A stretch of DNA of 64,000 nt from Pseudomonas fragi (GCF_900105835.1 NZ_LT629783.1:3866501-3930500), one strand, 5' to 3'; shown: positions 1 through 9,449, counted from the stretch's first letter. Notes: a model not told the origin generated them from the letters alone. Translations and numbers: made by a program.

Positions 1-618
1 ACCTTGTTCCTGGACGAAATCGGCGATATGCCGCTGGCGTTGCAGACCCGCCTGTTAAGGGTGCTGGAAGACCGGCTGGTGGTGCCCATTGGTGGCGAGC
101 CGCTGGCAGTCAACGTGCGCATCATCAGTGCCACCCACCGCAATTTGCAGGAGCGTGTGGCCGACGGCAGTTTCCGCGAAGACCTTTTTTACCGCCTCAA
201 CGGGCTGGAAGTCGGCTTGCCGGCGTTGCGCGAGCGCACGGACAAATCCCAGTTGCTGGACTTTTTACTGGCTGAAGAGGCGGCCGGGCAAAGGCTGCGG
301 ATCACACCTGCGGCGCGTGAGGCGCTGCTGGGGTTCTCGTGGCCGGGCAACGTGCGCCAATTGCGCACGGTGCTGCGTACCCTGGCGGCGCTGTGCGAGG
401 GCGACGTCATCCAGTTTGAGGACTTGCCGGCCGTTATTCGCCTGGCGCCGGTCAAGGCGCCCGAGCCCTGTGAACACCCGCTCGAAGATGCCGAAAAACA
501 GGCGTTGATCCTGGCACTGGAGCTGCACCGCTGGCACATGACCCATACCGCCCTGCAACTGGGGGTGAGCCGCAATACGCTGTATAGAAAGCTGCGCAAG
601 CATGGGATTGAACGCTGA
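1..618 (+). CDS. Sigma-54-dependent Fis-family activator, C-terminal part
   Basis: The 5' end lies outside the window. The visible 205 residues are the second half of an AAA+ sigma-54 activation domain (FLDEIGDMP Walker B region, then the R-finger stretch around FREDLFYRLN) followed by the WPGNVRQL segment and a Fis-type helix-turn-helix ending SRNTLYRKLRKHGI. Proteins with this build hydrolyse ATP to remodel sigma-54 RNA polymerase at distant promoters. The sensor domain is missing, so the inducer cannot be read. The helix-turn-helix end resembles AcoR/EutR-type activators, and a regulator of that kind sits beside mpl in P. aeruginosa as I remember it; that identity is inference only. A REP element follows the stop codon. 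Confidence 0.9.
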   Translation, partial: TLFLDEIGDMPLALQTRLLRVLEDRLVVPIGGEPLAVNVRIISATHRNLQERVADGSFREDLFYRLNGLEVGLPALRERTDKSQLLDFLLAEEAAGQRLRITPAAREALLGFSWPGNVRQLRTVLRTLAALCEGDVIQFEDLPAVIRLAPVKAPEPCEHPLEDAEKQALILALELHRWHMTHTALQLGVSRNTLYRKLRKHGIER

Positions 619-635
619 GCAGAGTGACTTGAGCA

Positions 636-722
636 TGTGGGAGCGGGCTTGCTCGCGATGGTATCAGCGCGGTCTGTCAGGCAAATCGCGGTGATGCCTT
701 CGCGAGCAAGCCCGCTCCCACA
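636..722. repeat. REP palindrome pair
   Basis: Inverted copies of GTGGGAGCGGGCTTGCTCGC flank a spacer of about 40 bases. The two arms pair almost perfectly over more than 20 bases. This is the typical Pseudomonas REP/BIME layout, placed between the activator gene and mpl, where it may also act as a transcription-attenuating hairpin. Confidence 0.9.
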
Positions 723-812
723 ACAGCGATGTGTGTGAGCGTCGATCAGAATCATCAGGTGCTAAAACAACCCTCCTACGCTACCCTTCCTCGATGATTT
801 ACGAGGTCGACT

Positions 813-2162
813 ATGCACATTCATATTCTTGGTATTTGCGGCACTTTCATGGGCTCGCTGGCGGTGTTGGCCAAAGAACTGGGCCATCACGTTACAGGTT
901 CTGACGCCAACGTCTATCCGCCGATGAGCACCCAGTTGCAGGCTCAAGGCATTGAGTTGACCCAGGGCTACGATCCTGCGCAGCTCGATCCGGCCCCTGA
1001 TTTGGTGGTCATTGGCAACGCGCTGTCCCGTGGCAACCCGGCGGTGGAGTACGTTCTCAACAAGGGCCTGCCTTATGTGTCCGGCCCGCAATGGCTGGCC
1101 GACCATGTGCTGCAGGGCCGCTGGGTGCTGGCCGTGGCCGGTACCCACGGTAAAACCACCACCAGCAGCATGCTGGCCTGGGTGCTGGAGCACGCGGGCA
1201 TGGCCCCGGGGTTCCTGATCGGCGGCGTTCCGCAGAACTTTGCCGTGTCGGCCCGTTTGGGTGACACGCCGTTTTTTGTGGTGGAAGCCGATGAATATGA
1301 CAGTGCCTTCTTCGACAAGCGCTCCAAGTTTGTTCATTACCGCCCGCGTACGGCGATCCTGAATAATCTTGAGTTCGATCATGCGGACATCTTTCCGGAT
1401 TTGCCGGCCATTGAGCGGCAATTCCACCATCTGGTGCGTACCATTCCGAGTGAAGGGCTGGTGATCCACCCGACCACCGAGCCTGCATTGCAGCGCGTGA
1501 TCGAAATGGGTTGCTGGACCCCGGTACAGACCACGGGCGTTGACGGCCAATGGCAAGCCAGGTTGCTCAGCGACGACGGATCACGTTTTGACGTGCTGTT
1601 TGAAAGCGTGCTGCAAGGTACCGTCGAGTGGGACATGACCGGCCAGCACAACGTCGCCAATGCCCTGGCGACCCTGGCAGCTGCCCGCCATGTAGGCGTA
1701 GTGCCGAGCATGGCCATTGACGGGCTGAGTGCTTTCAAAAGCGTGAAACGGCGCATGGAAAAGGTTGCCGAAGTTCACGGTATTACCATCTACGACGACT
1801 TTGCCCACCACCCGACGGCGATCGCGACCACCCTTGATGGTCTGCGCAAGCATATTGGTGATGCACCGCTGATTGCAGTGATCGAGCCGCGTTCCAACTC
1901 CATGAAGCTGGGTGCCCACCGTGATGGCCTGCCGCAAAGCGTGGTGCAGGCCGATCACGTGGTCTGGTACGCCCCGGCGAATCTTGGCTGGGATCTGGCA
2001 GCAACAGTTGCATCGAGCCCGGTGCCGACCAACGTCTGTGATTCGCTGGAGGCCATCATTGCCGAGGTCAAAACCCGGGTTAAACCCGGCACCCATGTGG
2101 TGATCATGAGCAACGGCGGCTTCGGCGGCCTGCATGGCAAACTGGCGGAAGCGCTGCAATGA
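813..2162 (+). CDS. mpl: UDP-N-acetylmuramate:tripeptide ligase Mpl
   Basis: This 449-residue Mur-ligase-fold enzyme joins the recycled tripeptide L-Ala-gamma-D-Glu-meso-DAP to UDP-MurNAc in the cytoplasm, feeding murein recycling. The N-terminal dinucleotide-like motif [11 protein letters not shown], the ATP-binding loop [11 protein letters not shown] near residue 110 and the C-terminal [10 protein letters not shown] segment are typical of Mpl rather than MurC. Length is as expected for the family. The ATG follows a GAGG-type ribosome site. The stop overlaps the ubiX start by four bases (ATGA), implying translational coupling with ubiX. Confidence 0.96.
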   Translation: MHIHILGICGTFMGSLAVLAKELGHHVTGSDANVYPPMSTQLQAQGIELTQGYDPAQLDPAPDLVVIGNALSRGNPAVEYVLNKGLPYVSGPQWLADHVLQGRWVLAVAGTHGKTTTSSMLAWVLEHAGMAPGFLIGGVPQNFAVSARLGDTPFFVVEADEYDSAFFDKRSKFVHYRPRTAILNNLEFDHADIFPDLPAIERQFHHLVRTIPSEGLVIHPTTEPALQRVIEMGCWTPVQTTGVDGQWQARLLSDDGSRFDVLFESVLQGTVEWDMTGQHNVANALATLAAARHVGVVPSMAIDGLSAFKSVKRRMEKVAEVHGITIYDDFAHHPTAIATTLDGLRKHIGDAPLIAVIEPRSNSMKLGAHRDGLPQSVVQADHVVWYAPANLGWDLAATVASSPVPTNVCDSLEAIIAEVKTRVKPGTHVVIMSNGGFGGLHGKLAEALQ

Positions 2163-2788
2163 GTGGCCCTGAGCGCATTACCCTGGCGGTTACCGGTGCT
2201 TCCGGCATGCCTTACGCCTTGCGTCTGCTCGATTGCCTGGTGCGAGAAGACCGCGAAGTCCACTTCCTGATCTCCAAGGCCGCTCAATTGGTCATGGCGA
2301 CCGAAACGGACGTCAATCTACCGCCCAAGCCACAGGCAATGCAGACGTTTCTGACTGAATACACGGGCGCTGCCGCCGGGCAGATTCGCGTATACGGCAA
2401 GGAAGACTGGATGTCGCCAGTCGCCTCAGGGTCGGGAGCACCTGCGGCGATGGTGGTCGTGCCGTGTTCCACCGGCACCCTGTCGGCGATTGCCACCGGG
2501 GCTTGCAACAACCTGATCGAGCGGGCAGCCGATGTGACGCTCAAGGAGCGCCGCCAGCTGATTCTGGTACCGCGTGAGGCGCCGTATTCCAGTATTCACC
2601 TGGAAAACATGCTCAAGCTGTCCAATATGGGCGCGGTGATCGTGCCGGCATCGCCGGGCTTCTATCACCAGCCACAGACCATTGATGACCTGGTGGATTT
2701 TGTGGTGGCGCGCATTCTCAATCTGCTCAATATTCCCCAGGACATGCTGCCGCGCTGGGGTGAGCATCATGTTGGCGGCGATGAGTAA
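2159..2788 (+). CDS. ubiX: Flavin prenyltransferase UbiX
   Basis: UbiX attaches a dimethylallyl unit to FMN, making the prenylated cofactor used by the decarboxylase UbiD in ubiquinone synthesis. The 209-residue protein shows the flavoprotein opening [13 protein letters not shown], the conserved [13 protein letters not shown] loop, the [16 protein letters not shown] phosphate-binding stretch and the [16 protein letters not shown] segment. Start overlaps mpl by four bases. The next gene, a small lipoprotein, overlaps its 3' end, so mpl, ubiX and the lipoprotein gene look like one transcript. Confidence 0.96.
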   Translation: MSGPERITLAVTGASGMPYALRLLDCLVREDREVHFLISKAAQLVMATETDVNLPPKPQAMQTFLTEYTGAAAGQIRVYGKEDWMSPVASGSGAPAAMVVVPCSTGTLSAIATGACNNLIERAADVTLKERRQLILVPREAPYSSIHLENMLKLSNMGAVIVPASPGFYHQPQTIDDLVDFVVARILNLLNIPQDMLPRWGEHHVGGDE

Positions 2789-3068
2789 GGCGCTACTGGC
2801 ACTGCTGGTAGCGGCTCTGGTGTGTGGATGTGCCAGCGTTCGCACGCTGGATGCCGCCAAGCCCGGCGCGCCTGTGGTCTATTCGGGAACCCGGCTGGAC
2901 CTGTATGCGCTGGAGGGCGGGTGTTGTGCCAAGGATCGCTTTGGCGCCGAGGCACCGCGCCACCCCGGCCTGGACCTGCCCGCCAGCGCGCTGCTCGATA
3001 CCGTGCTGTTGCCGTTGTCCGTGCTGACGGTGCTGGGTGTGGGGTTTCAGGCCAGCGGCGGCCTGTAG
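2769..3068 (+). CDS. Small YceK-like lipoprotein
   Basis: A 99-residue protein with a hydrophobic signal ([14 protein letters not shown]) and a cysteine at the expected lipidation site, so it is probably an envelope lipoprotein. The later [11 protein letters not shown] segment and the hydrophobic end [17 protein letters not shown] resemble the YceK/YidQ family of unknown function. The start at 2769 is chosen because GGGGTG lies seven bases upstream; the ATG at 2781 is an alternative that shortens it by four residues. It overlaps the end of ubiX by 20 bases. Confidence 0.75.
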   Translation: MLAAMSKALLALLVAALVCGCASVRTLDAAKPGAPVVYSGTRLDLYALEGGCCAKDRFGAEAPRHPGLDLPASALLDTVLLPLSVLTVLGVGFQASGGL

Positions 3069-3084
3069 TCAGCAGGCTGGGTGA

Positions 3085-3726
3085 TTACTTGCCCAGTTTG
3101 CGCAGCTCATCGGATTCGATCACCCGCACTCCGTCCTGCTCTTCCAGTGCCAGTCGCCACAGCGCACGCGCGAGTTGGCAGGCTTCAATGCCGTGGTACT
3201 TGCCCGGAATCAGCTTGGACAATGGCCCGGCGATCTGTTCGGCCAGGCGGGGCTCGATGCGATCACCCAGTAGCAGCGACGGGCGTGCGATGGTCAGTTG
3301 CGGCCAGTTCTGGGCGCGTAATGATTGCTCCATCTCGCCTTTGACCCGGTTGTAAAACACCGAGGATTTGGGGGCGGCGCCAATCGCGCTGACCACCACC
3401 AGATGGCGTGCGCCCATTTCCCGGGCGCGTTTGGCGAAAGCCACCACCATGTCATGGTCGACGGCGCGGAAGGCGGCTTCGGAGCCGGCCTGTTTGATCG
3501 TGGTGCCCAGGCAGCAGAAAGCCACATCGACCCGGCCACTGAGCTGGGGCAGGAACACCACCGGGTCACCCACCGGGTTTTCCAGGCGCGGATGCGCCGC
3601 CAGGGGTTTGCGCGAAGGGGCAAGCACGCGGGTGATGGTGGGCTCATTGAGCAGGCGGTCGAGCAGCAGTTCGCCCGTAAGGCCAGTGGCCCCGGCGAGC
3701 AGGATATGTGACGGCGTCAAGTGCAT
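3085..3726 (-). CDS. NAD(P)-binding oxidoreductase (atypical SDR)
   Basis: A 213-residue Rossmann-fold protein. The N-terminal [15 protein letters not shown] loop binds the dinucleotide, followed by the [15 protein letters not shown] stretch and a [28 protein letters not shown] segment that carries the Tyr/Lys-like region of HTATIP2/YbjT-type atypical short-chain dehydrogenases. Substrate is unknown. The ATG at 3726 is preferred over the upstream one because GGGAGA precedes it at normal spacing and the Rossmann motif then starts at the expected distance. It is convergent with the lipoprotein gene. Confidence 0.85.
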   Translation of the reverse strand: MHLTPSHILLAGATGLTGELLLDRLLNEPTITRVLAPSRKPLAAHPRLENPVGDPVVFLPQLSGRVDVAFCCLGTTIKQAGSEAAFRAVDHDMVVAFAKRAREMGARHLVVVSAIGAAPKSSVFYNRVKGEMEQSLRAQNWPQLTIARPSLLLGDRIEPRLAEQIAGPLSKLIPGKYHGIEACQLARALWRLALEEQDGVRVIESDELRKLGK

Positions 3727-3775
3727 AGTGTTTCTCCCTTGATACAAACAGCTTAGTCATTGCAGGGGTATTTGC

Positions 3776-5458
3776 TTACTGCAAAGCCTGTTTTGCCTGT
3801 TGCTGACGTAAGCGTTGCCAGTGGGTCAGAACGCCTTTTGGCGCCCATATTTGCGGTTCAGATGGCTCGTAGCCATCAGCCTGTTCGCGCTCGGCCACAT
3901 ACTGCTTGGCCAGCTTGAAGGCTTTTTGCGGATCGTCGGTCTGGTTCAGCGCCTGGGCAAACAAGGCATTGCCGAAATAGGTGAAGTCGGCTTCTTCCGA
4001 GCAGCCAAAGGACACCCGATCAGCCTGGGATGCGGTCATGATCAGGGTTTTTTCATCCTTGAGCGCGGGGATGAAACCACCCGAGTAGCAGGATGAAATC
4101 ACGATGATCTTGTCGCGGTTTTTCAGCGGCGCCAGGGCTGCCGCCAGTTCGTCGGCGGGCAGATCGGCCAGCTCCATGCGCGGCTGGTCCAGTACCAGCT
4201 CGTGCTCCTGGGTGCCGTGACTGGTGAGGTAGATAAACACCAGGTCCTCGGGGCCGGTGCGCTCGGCCAGGGTTTTTGCGGCGCGGTGCAGGTTTTCGCG
4301 GGTGGCCATCGGGCGATCGAGCAGATGATCGCGGTGGTTGACCAGGGTGATCCGGCCACGGCTGCCAAAACGGCTGGTGAGCATGTCGCTGACGTAGTCG
4401 GCCTCGCGCTTGAACACGCTCTGCTTGCCGTCGCCTGCCAGTACCAGGCTGTACAGCTCGATGGCCGGGGTGGACGGGGCAACGTCGGCCAGGGCCTGGT
4501 TGAGCAGTGTGCCCTGATTGAGCAGGCCCAGCTCCAGCGGGTCGGGCAGGATCGCGCCCTTGGCATCGCGCACCCGCTGGCCGTTGAGCCAGTAGCCGCT
4601 TTGTACGGTGCCGTCGCTCAGGGTCAGGGTGCCCTGGCCCTGATAGGTGTCTGCGGCGAATTCGCCGTCATAGGTGCTGCCGTCAGGCATGCTCAAATGG
4701 CCGGAGCCATTGAAGCGCCATTCGTTGAACTGGCCGCGATAGTGGCTGCCGTCGATGCCGATCAGCTCGCCCTGGCCGGTCAAGGCGCCGTCCTTGAAGT
4801 CGCCGATCCATACATCGCCGTCGGCATTTTCGTAGCGGCCCTTGCCGTTGAGCTGGTTGTTCCTGAACGCGCCCTCATACTGGTCGCCGTCGGCGCTGTT
4901 GAACACGCCGTTGCCTTCCAGCTCGCCATTGACGAATTCGCCGACGAACTCATTGCCGCTGGCGTCGCTGCGCCGGCCGGTGCCGTGGGGCTTGCCGTGG
5001 GCAAACTGGCCCTGGTACTGGCTGCCGTCTTCCAGCTCCAGATGGCCGTCGCCCGAGAACTGGTCATCCTTGAAGTCGCCGCGATAGCTCAGGGAACCTT
5101 GCTTGAGCGTGCCCTCGCCCTCGCGGTTACCCAGCTTGAACCCGCCCTCGTAGGTGCTGTCGTGGGTCGTCAGGCGGCCCTGGCCGCTGTACAGGCCTTG
5201 GGCGAAATCGCCGCGATAGCTGTCGCCATTGCTGGCGTGCCACTCGCCCTGGCCGTGCCACTGGCCATTTTTGAAGCCCCCTGCGTACCAATTGCCGTTC
5301 GGGTAGTCGATACGGCCCTGGCCTTGCAGCAACCCGTTGACCACTTCGCCTCGGTAGCGTCCGCCATCGGGCAGGCGTGCGTCGGGGGGTGACAGTGATT
5401 CACCGTCACCACAGGCCGTCAGCAGCAGGGTCAAAGCAAGGGGGGCAAGTGGGCGCAT
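3776..5458 (-). CDS. MORN-repeat, caspase-like (C13/C14 fold) lipoprotein
   Basis: The 560-residue precursor opens with a lipoprotein signal (LALTLLLTACG). Residues about 25-290 hold roughly a dozen MORN repeats of the form GxYxGxFxxGxxxGxGxL. The C-terminal part is a caspase/legumain-like peptidase: the catalytic histidine is seen at H414 in LTSHGT and the cysteine at C457 in ISSCYSGG. The product is therefore probably an outer- or inner-membrane anchored cysteine protease with a MORN scaffold. Substrate and physiological role are unknown. The ATG at 5458 is chosen because it places the signal peptide at the N terminus. No operon partner is seen: the gene upstream is divergent and the gene downstream has its own ribosome site. 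Confidence 0.85.
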   Translation of the reverse strand: MRPLAPLALTLLLTACGDGESLSPPDARLPDGGRYRGEVVNGLLQGQGRIDYPNGNWYAGGFKNGQWHGQGEWHASNGDSYRGDFAQGLYSGQGRLTTHDSTYEGGFKLGNREGEGTLKQGSLSYRGDFKDDQFSGDGHLELEDGSQYQGQFAHGKPHGTGRRSDASGNEFVGEFVNGELEGNGVFNSADGDQYEGAFRNNQLNGKGRYENADGDVWIGDFKDGALTGQGELIGIDGSHYRGQFNEWRFNGSGHLSMPDGSTYDGEFAADTYQGQGTLTLSDGTVQSGYWLNGQRVRDAKGAILPDPLELGLLNQGTLLNQALADVAPSTPAIELYSLVLAGDGKQSVFKREADYVSDMLTSRFGSRGRITLVNHRDHLLDRPMATRENLHRAAKTLAERTGPEDLVFIYLTSHGTQEHELVLDQPRMELADLPADELAAALAPLKNRDKIIVISSCYSGGFIPALKDEKTLIMTASQADRVSFGCSEEADFTYFGNALFAQALNQTDDPQKAFKLAKQYVAEREQADGYEPSEPQIWAPKGVLTHWQRLRQQQAKQALQ

Positions 5459-5624
5459 AGCGGGATCCGGGTAATTAAGCCACCGAGTATGCCGTAGCAA
5501 TACAGGCTGTCTATAGGCCCGGATGAAACATCAACAGTTATTCAATGCCAAGGTGTAAGCCTGGGCCGTTGGTCGGCGGGACGTGCTTATAATGCGGTAC
5601 AAAAATATTCGCTGGAGAGGTGAA

Positions 5625-5987
5625 ATGTTGTTACGCGGCTTGACTTGGCTGGTGCTGTTTCAATTGCTCGGCACAGCCCTCAATCACTTGTTCGTCCCTG
5701 TATTGCCTGGGCCTATTATCGGATTGTTGCTGCTGTTGGGCTTTTTGGTGGTGCGCGGTCAAGTCAGCGAGCCATTGAGTCAGGCTGCCAGCGGGCTGTT
5801 GCGCTATTTGCCGTTGTTGCTGGTGCCGCCTGCGGTGGGGGTGATGGTGTATGCCGCCGACATTGCCGCCGACTTCTGGGCCATTGTCGGGGCGCTGGTG
5901 CTGTCGCTGTTGATCTCGATGGCGTTTGTCGGGGTGTTGATGCAGCGCCTGCTCAAGAACCACAGCCATACCGAGGAGCGCCCATGA
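5625..5987 (+). CDS. CidA/LrgA family membrane protein
   Basis: A 120-residue protein with four predicted membrane segments (LVLFQLLGTALNHL, IIGLLLLLGFLVV, YLPLLLVPPAVGVMVY, ALVLSLLISMAFVGVLM). It matches the holin-like CidA/LrgA family linked to murein hydrolase export, lysis control and carboxylate or glycolate transport. GGAGAGG lies six bases before the ATG. The four-base overlap with the LrgB gene supports a two-gene operon. Confidence 0.9.
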   Translation: MLLRGLTWLVLFQLLGTALNHLFVPVLPGPIIGLLLLLGFLVVRGQVSEPLSQAASGLLRYLPLLLVPPAVGVMVYAADIAADFWAIVGALVLSLLISMAFVGVLMQRLLKNHSHTEERP

Positions 5988-6700
5988 ATATGCAATGGCA
6001 GGGCGCTTGGGAGTCCGTTATCCACCATCCGCTGTTTGGCATCGGTATCACCCTGGGCGCCTATCAGCTGGTGCTCGCCGCGTACGAAAAAACCCGCTGG
6101 ATTTTCCTGCAACCGGTACTGGCTTCGATGCTGCTGGTGATCGGTGTGTTGCTCAGTTGCGGCTTGAGCTACGCGGAGTACCGTAAAAGCACCGATATCC
6201 TGAGCATTTTGCTGGGCCCCGCGACTGTGGCGCTGGCGGTGCCCTTGTACCTGAACCTGCGGCGCATCCGGCAGTTGTTCTGGCCCATTTTTACTACGCT
6301 GGTGATTGGGGGGGTGTTTGCCACCGCGCTGGTGGTGGGCCTGGCCTGGTGGTTCGGTGCCGAACACATGGTGCTGATGACCCTGGCGCCCAAATCCGTC
6401 ACCTCGCCGATCGCCATGCTGGTGGCCGAGCAGATCGGTGGTGTTGCGGCGTTGGCGGCGGTATTTGTGTTGATCACCGGTGTGATCGGCGCGATTTGCG
6501 GGCCGGCCCTGCTGAATCTGTTGCGGGTCAGCAGCCCCGAGGCCCGGGGGATGGCGCTGGGCATGACGGCGCACGCAGTCGGCACGTCGGTGGCCCTGCA
6601 GGAAAGTGAAGAGTGCGGCGCCTTTGCGGCGTTGGCGATGAGTCTGATGGGTGTGGCTACGGCGGTGTTTTTGCCGTTGGCCGTGACCCTGGTGGTGTAA
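5984..6700 (+). CDS. CidB/LrgB family membrane protein
   Basis: A 238-residue integral membrane protein and partner of the preceding LrgA homologue. Recognisable family segments are LAPKSVTSPIAMLVAEQIGG and the late stretch ARGMALGMTAHAVGTSVALQ. About seven to eight hydrophobic helices are visible. The start codon overlaps the lrgA-like stop (ATGA) and AGGAG lies just upstream. Together the two proteins probably form an antiholin-like or small-carboxylate transport system. The Lon-domain gene follows after only ten bases and may be co-transcribed. Confidence 0.9.
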   Translation: MNMQWQGAWESVIHHPLFGIGITLGAYQLVLAAYEKTRWIFLQPVLASMLLVIGVLLSCGLSYAEYRKSTDILSILLGPATVALAVPLYLNLRRIRQLFWPIFTTLVIGGVFATALVVGLAWWFGAEHMVLMTLAPKSVTSPIAMLVAEQIGGVAALAAVFVLITGVIGAICGPALLNLLRVSSPEARGMALGMTAHAVGTSVALQESEECGAFAALAMSLMGVATAVFLPLAVTLVV

Positions 6701-6710
6701 AGGTGAAGCT

Positions 6711-7301
6711 ATGACGTTGCCGCTGTTTCCTTTGAATACCGTGCTGTTTCCGGGGTGCGTGCTGGATTTGCAGCTATTTGAAGCGCGCTACCTGGACATG
6801 ATTGCCCGCTGCATGAAGCAGGGGACGGGCTTTGGTGTGGTGTGCATCCTCGATGGCCGGGAGGTTGGCGATGTGCCGCAGGGTATCGCCGGGATCGGTT
6901 GTGAAGCCCTGATTCGCGATTTTCAGCAGCAGGACAACGGCCTGCTGGGCATTCGCGTCGAAGGCGGGCGACGTTTTGAAGTGCTGGGCACGCAGGTGCA
7001 GCGCGACCAGTTACTGGTGGCTGAAGTCGAGTGGCTGGATGACGCCCCCGAGCAGCCGCTGCAGGAAGAGGACCAGGACCTGCTGGCCTTGCTCAAGGCC
7101 CTGGCCGAGCACCCCATGGTGGCGGCCCTGAACATGAGTACCGAGGTGGCGGGGCAGCAGTCCTTGTCCAATCAACTGGCGTACCTGTTGCCCTTTGCCG
7201 AGGCAGACAAGATCGAGCTGCTGCAGGTCAATGACCCGCAGCAGCGGCTGGACGGGATCCAGGTGCTGCTCGATGAGATCCAGGGCGAGGCCCTCAACTA
7301 A
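6711..7301 (+). CDS. Lon N-terminal (substrate-binding) domain protein
   Basis: The 196 residues correspond to the LON/PUA-like substrate-binding domain alone, with no AAA+ ATPase or Ser-Lys protease part. The opening LPLFPLNTVLFPGCVLDLQLFEARYLDM is the family signature. The cellular role of stand-alone Lon domains is not established. AAGGTGA lies just before the ATG. It ends two bases before the convergent DedA-PAP2 gene, so the two transcripts must overlap at their 3' ends. Confidence 0.9.
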   Translation: MTLPLFPLNTVLFPGCVLDLQLFEARYLDMIARCMKQGTGFGVVCILDGREVGDVPQGIAGIGCEALIRDFQQQDNGLLGIRVEGGRRFEVLGTQVQRDQLLVAEVEWLDDAPEQPLQEEDQDLLALLKALAEHPMVAALNMSTEVAGQQSLSNQLAYLLPFAEADKIELLQVNDPQQRLDGIQVLLDEIQGEALN

Positions 7302-7303
7302 GG

Positions 7304-8620
7304 TCAGTAGGCGTAGCGCAGCAGCTCCCTGGACAAATGCGCGAGCATGAAAAACCCGTAGAGCGCGGTGACTGACGGCAAGATCAGCCACCAGACTTTT
7401 TGCGGGACCGGTGCCAGGGGCATGAAGCGCTGGCTCAGGGCCAGGGCAAACGCGTTGACGGTGATGGCGAGCAGGGCGCCTGCGGTGATGTCGGTCGGCC
7501 AGTGAGCGCCGAGGTACACCCGTGACATGGCCACGGTGATCGCCAGCAGACAGCCCAGTAATACCCAGGTGACGCGCATGCGCTGTGGCTGATTGCGCCC
7601 GGCGAGGATCGCCAGGGCGACAAAGAACGCAAAGGCGCCCGAACTGTGGCCGCTGGGCATGCTGTAGGTGGTCAGCGGGTCGGCCAGTACTTCGGGGCGT
7701 ACCCGGGCGAAGAAGTGCTTGGTCGTTGTATTGGCCAGCGCGGTAACCAGCGTGACCCCGCCAAAGAACCACATGGCCCGCCACTGCCGGGTAAACAGCA
7801 AAATGACGCACACCAGTGCTGCCGCCAGAAATTGTGTGCGGAAGTTGCCGATTTGCGTCACCAGTACGGCGGCGGTGTCCAGGGTACTGCTGCGATGTTC
7901 TTGTACCAGGGCGGTGATGCCCTGATCGAAGGCGGTCATATGCGGATAACCGACAAAAACGGCCAGCAGCAGGGCGAGGCTGAGTGTGCCGATCAGCAGC
8001 GTGGTCCGGGGCTGGCGGCGGATGCTGGCATTGATGCTCAAGCCCAGCAGCGCGGCGAGGCCCACCGCTACGATGGCAGCCTGAGGCCAGAAGCCTTCAG
8101 GTAATGGCAGGCGAATGGCCGCGCCGGTCGCCCAGCCTGGCAGCAGGTACGCCACCGACCAGCCGGCACCCGCCAGCAGGCTGACGCCGATAAAACGCGG
8201 GATCGGCATGTCGCACATCCCTGCCACCATTGGCAGCATGGGGCGTAGCGGGCCGATAAAGCGCCCAACCAGCAGACTGACGATGCCATAACGATGGAAA
8301 TAGCTCTCGGCGCCGTTCATCCACTCCGGGTGCGAGCGCAACAGGGGCAGGCGGCGGATGTTCTGATGGAAGCGTCTGCCCAGGGCGTAGGACACCGCGT
8401 CACCCAGCAGCCCGCCAAGAAAGCCCAGCAGCAGGGTTTGGCCCAGAGACAGGGCGCCGCTGCCAGCCATGACGGCAATGGCGAACAGCAACACGGTGCC
8501 GGGGACGATGATCCCGGCAATTGCCAGGCATTCGACGCAGGCCACAATAAATACCGCGAGGCCAAGCCACTGCGGGTTGGCTGTGAGCCAGCCGGTGATG
8601 CTATCGAGCCACGGGCCCAT
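7304..8620 (-). CDS. DedA-PAP2 fusion membrane protein
   Basis: A 438-residue two-domain membrane protein. Residues about 1-200 are a DedA/SNARE-associated domain (GFLGGLLGDAVSYALGR, then GRFIGPLRPMLPMVAG). The rest is a PAP2 acid phosphatase domain with the three signature motifs KHFFARVRPE, PSGHSSGAF and SRVYLGAHWPTD, including its catalytic histidines. DedA proteins act in lipid flipping and membrane homeostasis, PAP2 enzymes in dephosphorylating lipid or undecaprenyl pyrophosphates. The fusion suggests coupled transport and dephosphorylation of a polyprenyl or phospholipid carrier, which is inference. It is convergent with the Lon-domain gene. Confidence 0.92.
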   Translation of the reverse strand: MGPWLDSITGWLTANPQWLGLAVFIVACVECLAIAGIIVPGTVLLFAIAVMAGSGALSLGQTLLLGFLGGLLGDAVSYALGRRFHQNIRRLPLLRSHPEWMNGAESYFHRYGIVSLLVGRFIGPLRPMLPMVAGMCDMPIPRFIGVSLLAGAGWSVAYLLPGWATGAAIRLPLPEGFWPQAAIVAVGLAALLGLSINASIRRQPRTTLLIGTLSLALLLAVFVGYPHMTAFDQGITALVQEHRSSTLDTAAVLVTQIGNFRTQFLAAALVCVILLFTRQWRAMWFFGGVTLVTALANTTTKHFFARVRPEVLADPLTTYSMPSGHSSGAFAFFVALAILAGRNQPQRMRVTWVLLGCLLAITVAMSRVYLGAHWPTDITAGALLAITVNAFALALSQRFMPLAPVPQKVWWLILPSVTALYGFFMLAHLSRELLRYAY

Positions 8621-8690
8621 GTTTCGATTTCCTTGTCTGCGTTTGGGGTGTTTGCAGGGGCTACAGCCTTGAAGCTGGCCCGGCTCTATT

Positions 8691-8777
8691 TGTGGGAGCG
8701 GGCTTGCTCGCGATGCAGGCCCCGCGGTCTGTCAGGAAAAATGCGCTGATGCCATCGCGAGCAAGCCCGCTTCCACA
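8691..8777. repeat. REP palindrome pair
   Basis: Two inverted arms of the GTGGGAGCGGGCTTGCTCGC type, the right arm with one change (CCCGCTTCCAC). It lies between the upstream region of the DedA-PAP2 gene and the 3' end of the glycosylase gene. Confidence 0.88.
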
Positions 8778-8780
8778 GGG

Positions 8781-9449
8781 TCAGTTGTGTTCCAGGGTGA
8801 TGAAGTCCCGCCCCTCAACCTGGCCACGGCGCAACGGGTTGCGGGTGCAGTACTTAGCGTAGTCAGCGTCCACAAAGCGATACATCAAATGCTCGTCCCG
8901 CCCGTGAGGGATGCCCAGGCGCGTGGTCTGGATGATTCGCGAAGGTCGTTGTGTGACGTCATCGACCCACAAACGTTCGGGGTCGAAACATTTTGCATCC
9001 CATTCACGCACTTTCAGGCCCAGCGCCTTGCACAGCAGGGTCTGCCCCGCGCAAAGTTTGTGTTGCGGGCGGGGGTGGCCTTGGGCATCGGGGTTGTTGC
9101 GTTGCATTTGCGCGAGGCTGTCAACGCCCGACAGCTCGTCCAGCCACGGATGGGCCGACTTGATCAGCACGGCATTGCCGGCCCCGTGGGCACTGAAATT
9201 CAGCGAATCACCGCCGCGGGCGTAATACATGTAGATGTTGCCGCCATCAAGAAACAGCGCCTTGCGTTTGTCGGTATAGCCCAGCGAGGCGTGGCTGCCC
9301 TTGTCGGCAAGGTAATAGGCTTCAGTCTCGATAATCCGTGCGCTGAGCCACAGGCCGTTGACCCGATGGCGAATGACTTTACCCAGCAGTTCGCGGGCAA
9401 CAAGCTGGGCGTCACGGTCGAAAAAGGCATCAGGCAGCATTGTGGGCAT
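8781..9449 (-). CDS. DNA-3-methyladenine glycosylase (AAG/Mpg family)
   Basis: A 222-residue base-excision repair enzyme of the mammalian-type AAG/Mpg fold, which removes alkylated purines from DNA. Signature segments are ARELLGKVIRHRVNG, the active-site strand ARIIETEAYY (catalytic glutamate within ETEAY), NIYMYYARGGDSLNFSA and NPLRRGQVEGRDF near the end. The start is uncertain: in-frame ATGs exist at 9500, 9449 and 9440, none with a strong ribosome site. 9449 is chosen so that the protein begins just before the conserved LPDAFFDRD stretch. Confidence 0.9.
   Translation of the reverse strand: MPTMLPDAFFDRDAQLVARELLGKVIRHRVNGLWLSARIIETEAYYLADKGSHASLGYTDKRKALFLDGGNIYMYYARGGDSLNFSAHGAGNAVLIKSAHPWLDELSGVDSLAQMQRNNPDAQGHPRPQHKLCAGQTLLCKALGLKVREWDAKCFDPERLWVDDVTQRPSRIIQTTRLGIPHGRDEHLMYRFVDADYAKYCTRNPLRRGQVEGRDFITLEHN

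Noticed and set aside
4202..5392. Long open frame on the plus strand, rich in Ala, Val and Leu
   Set aside because: It is antisense to the MORN-repeat gene and owes its length to the regular codon pattern of the repeats; no ribosome site or family resemblance.
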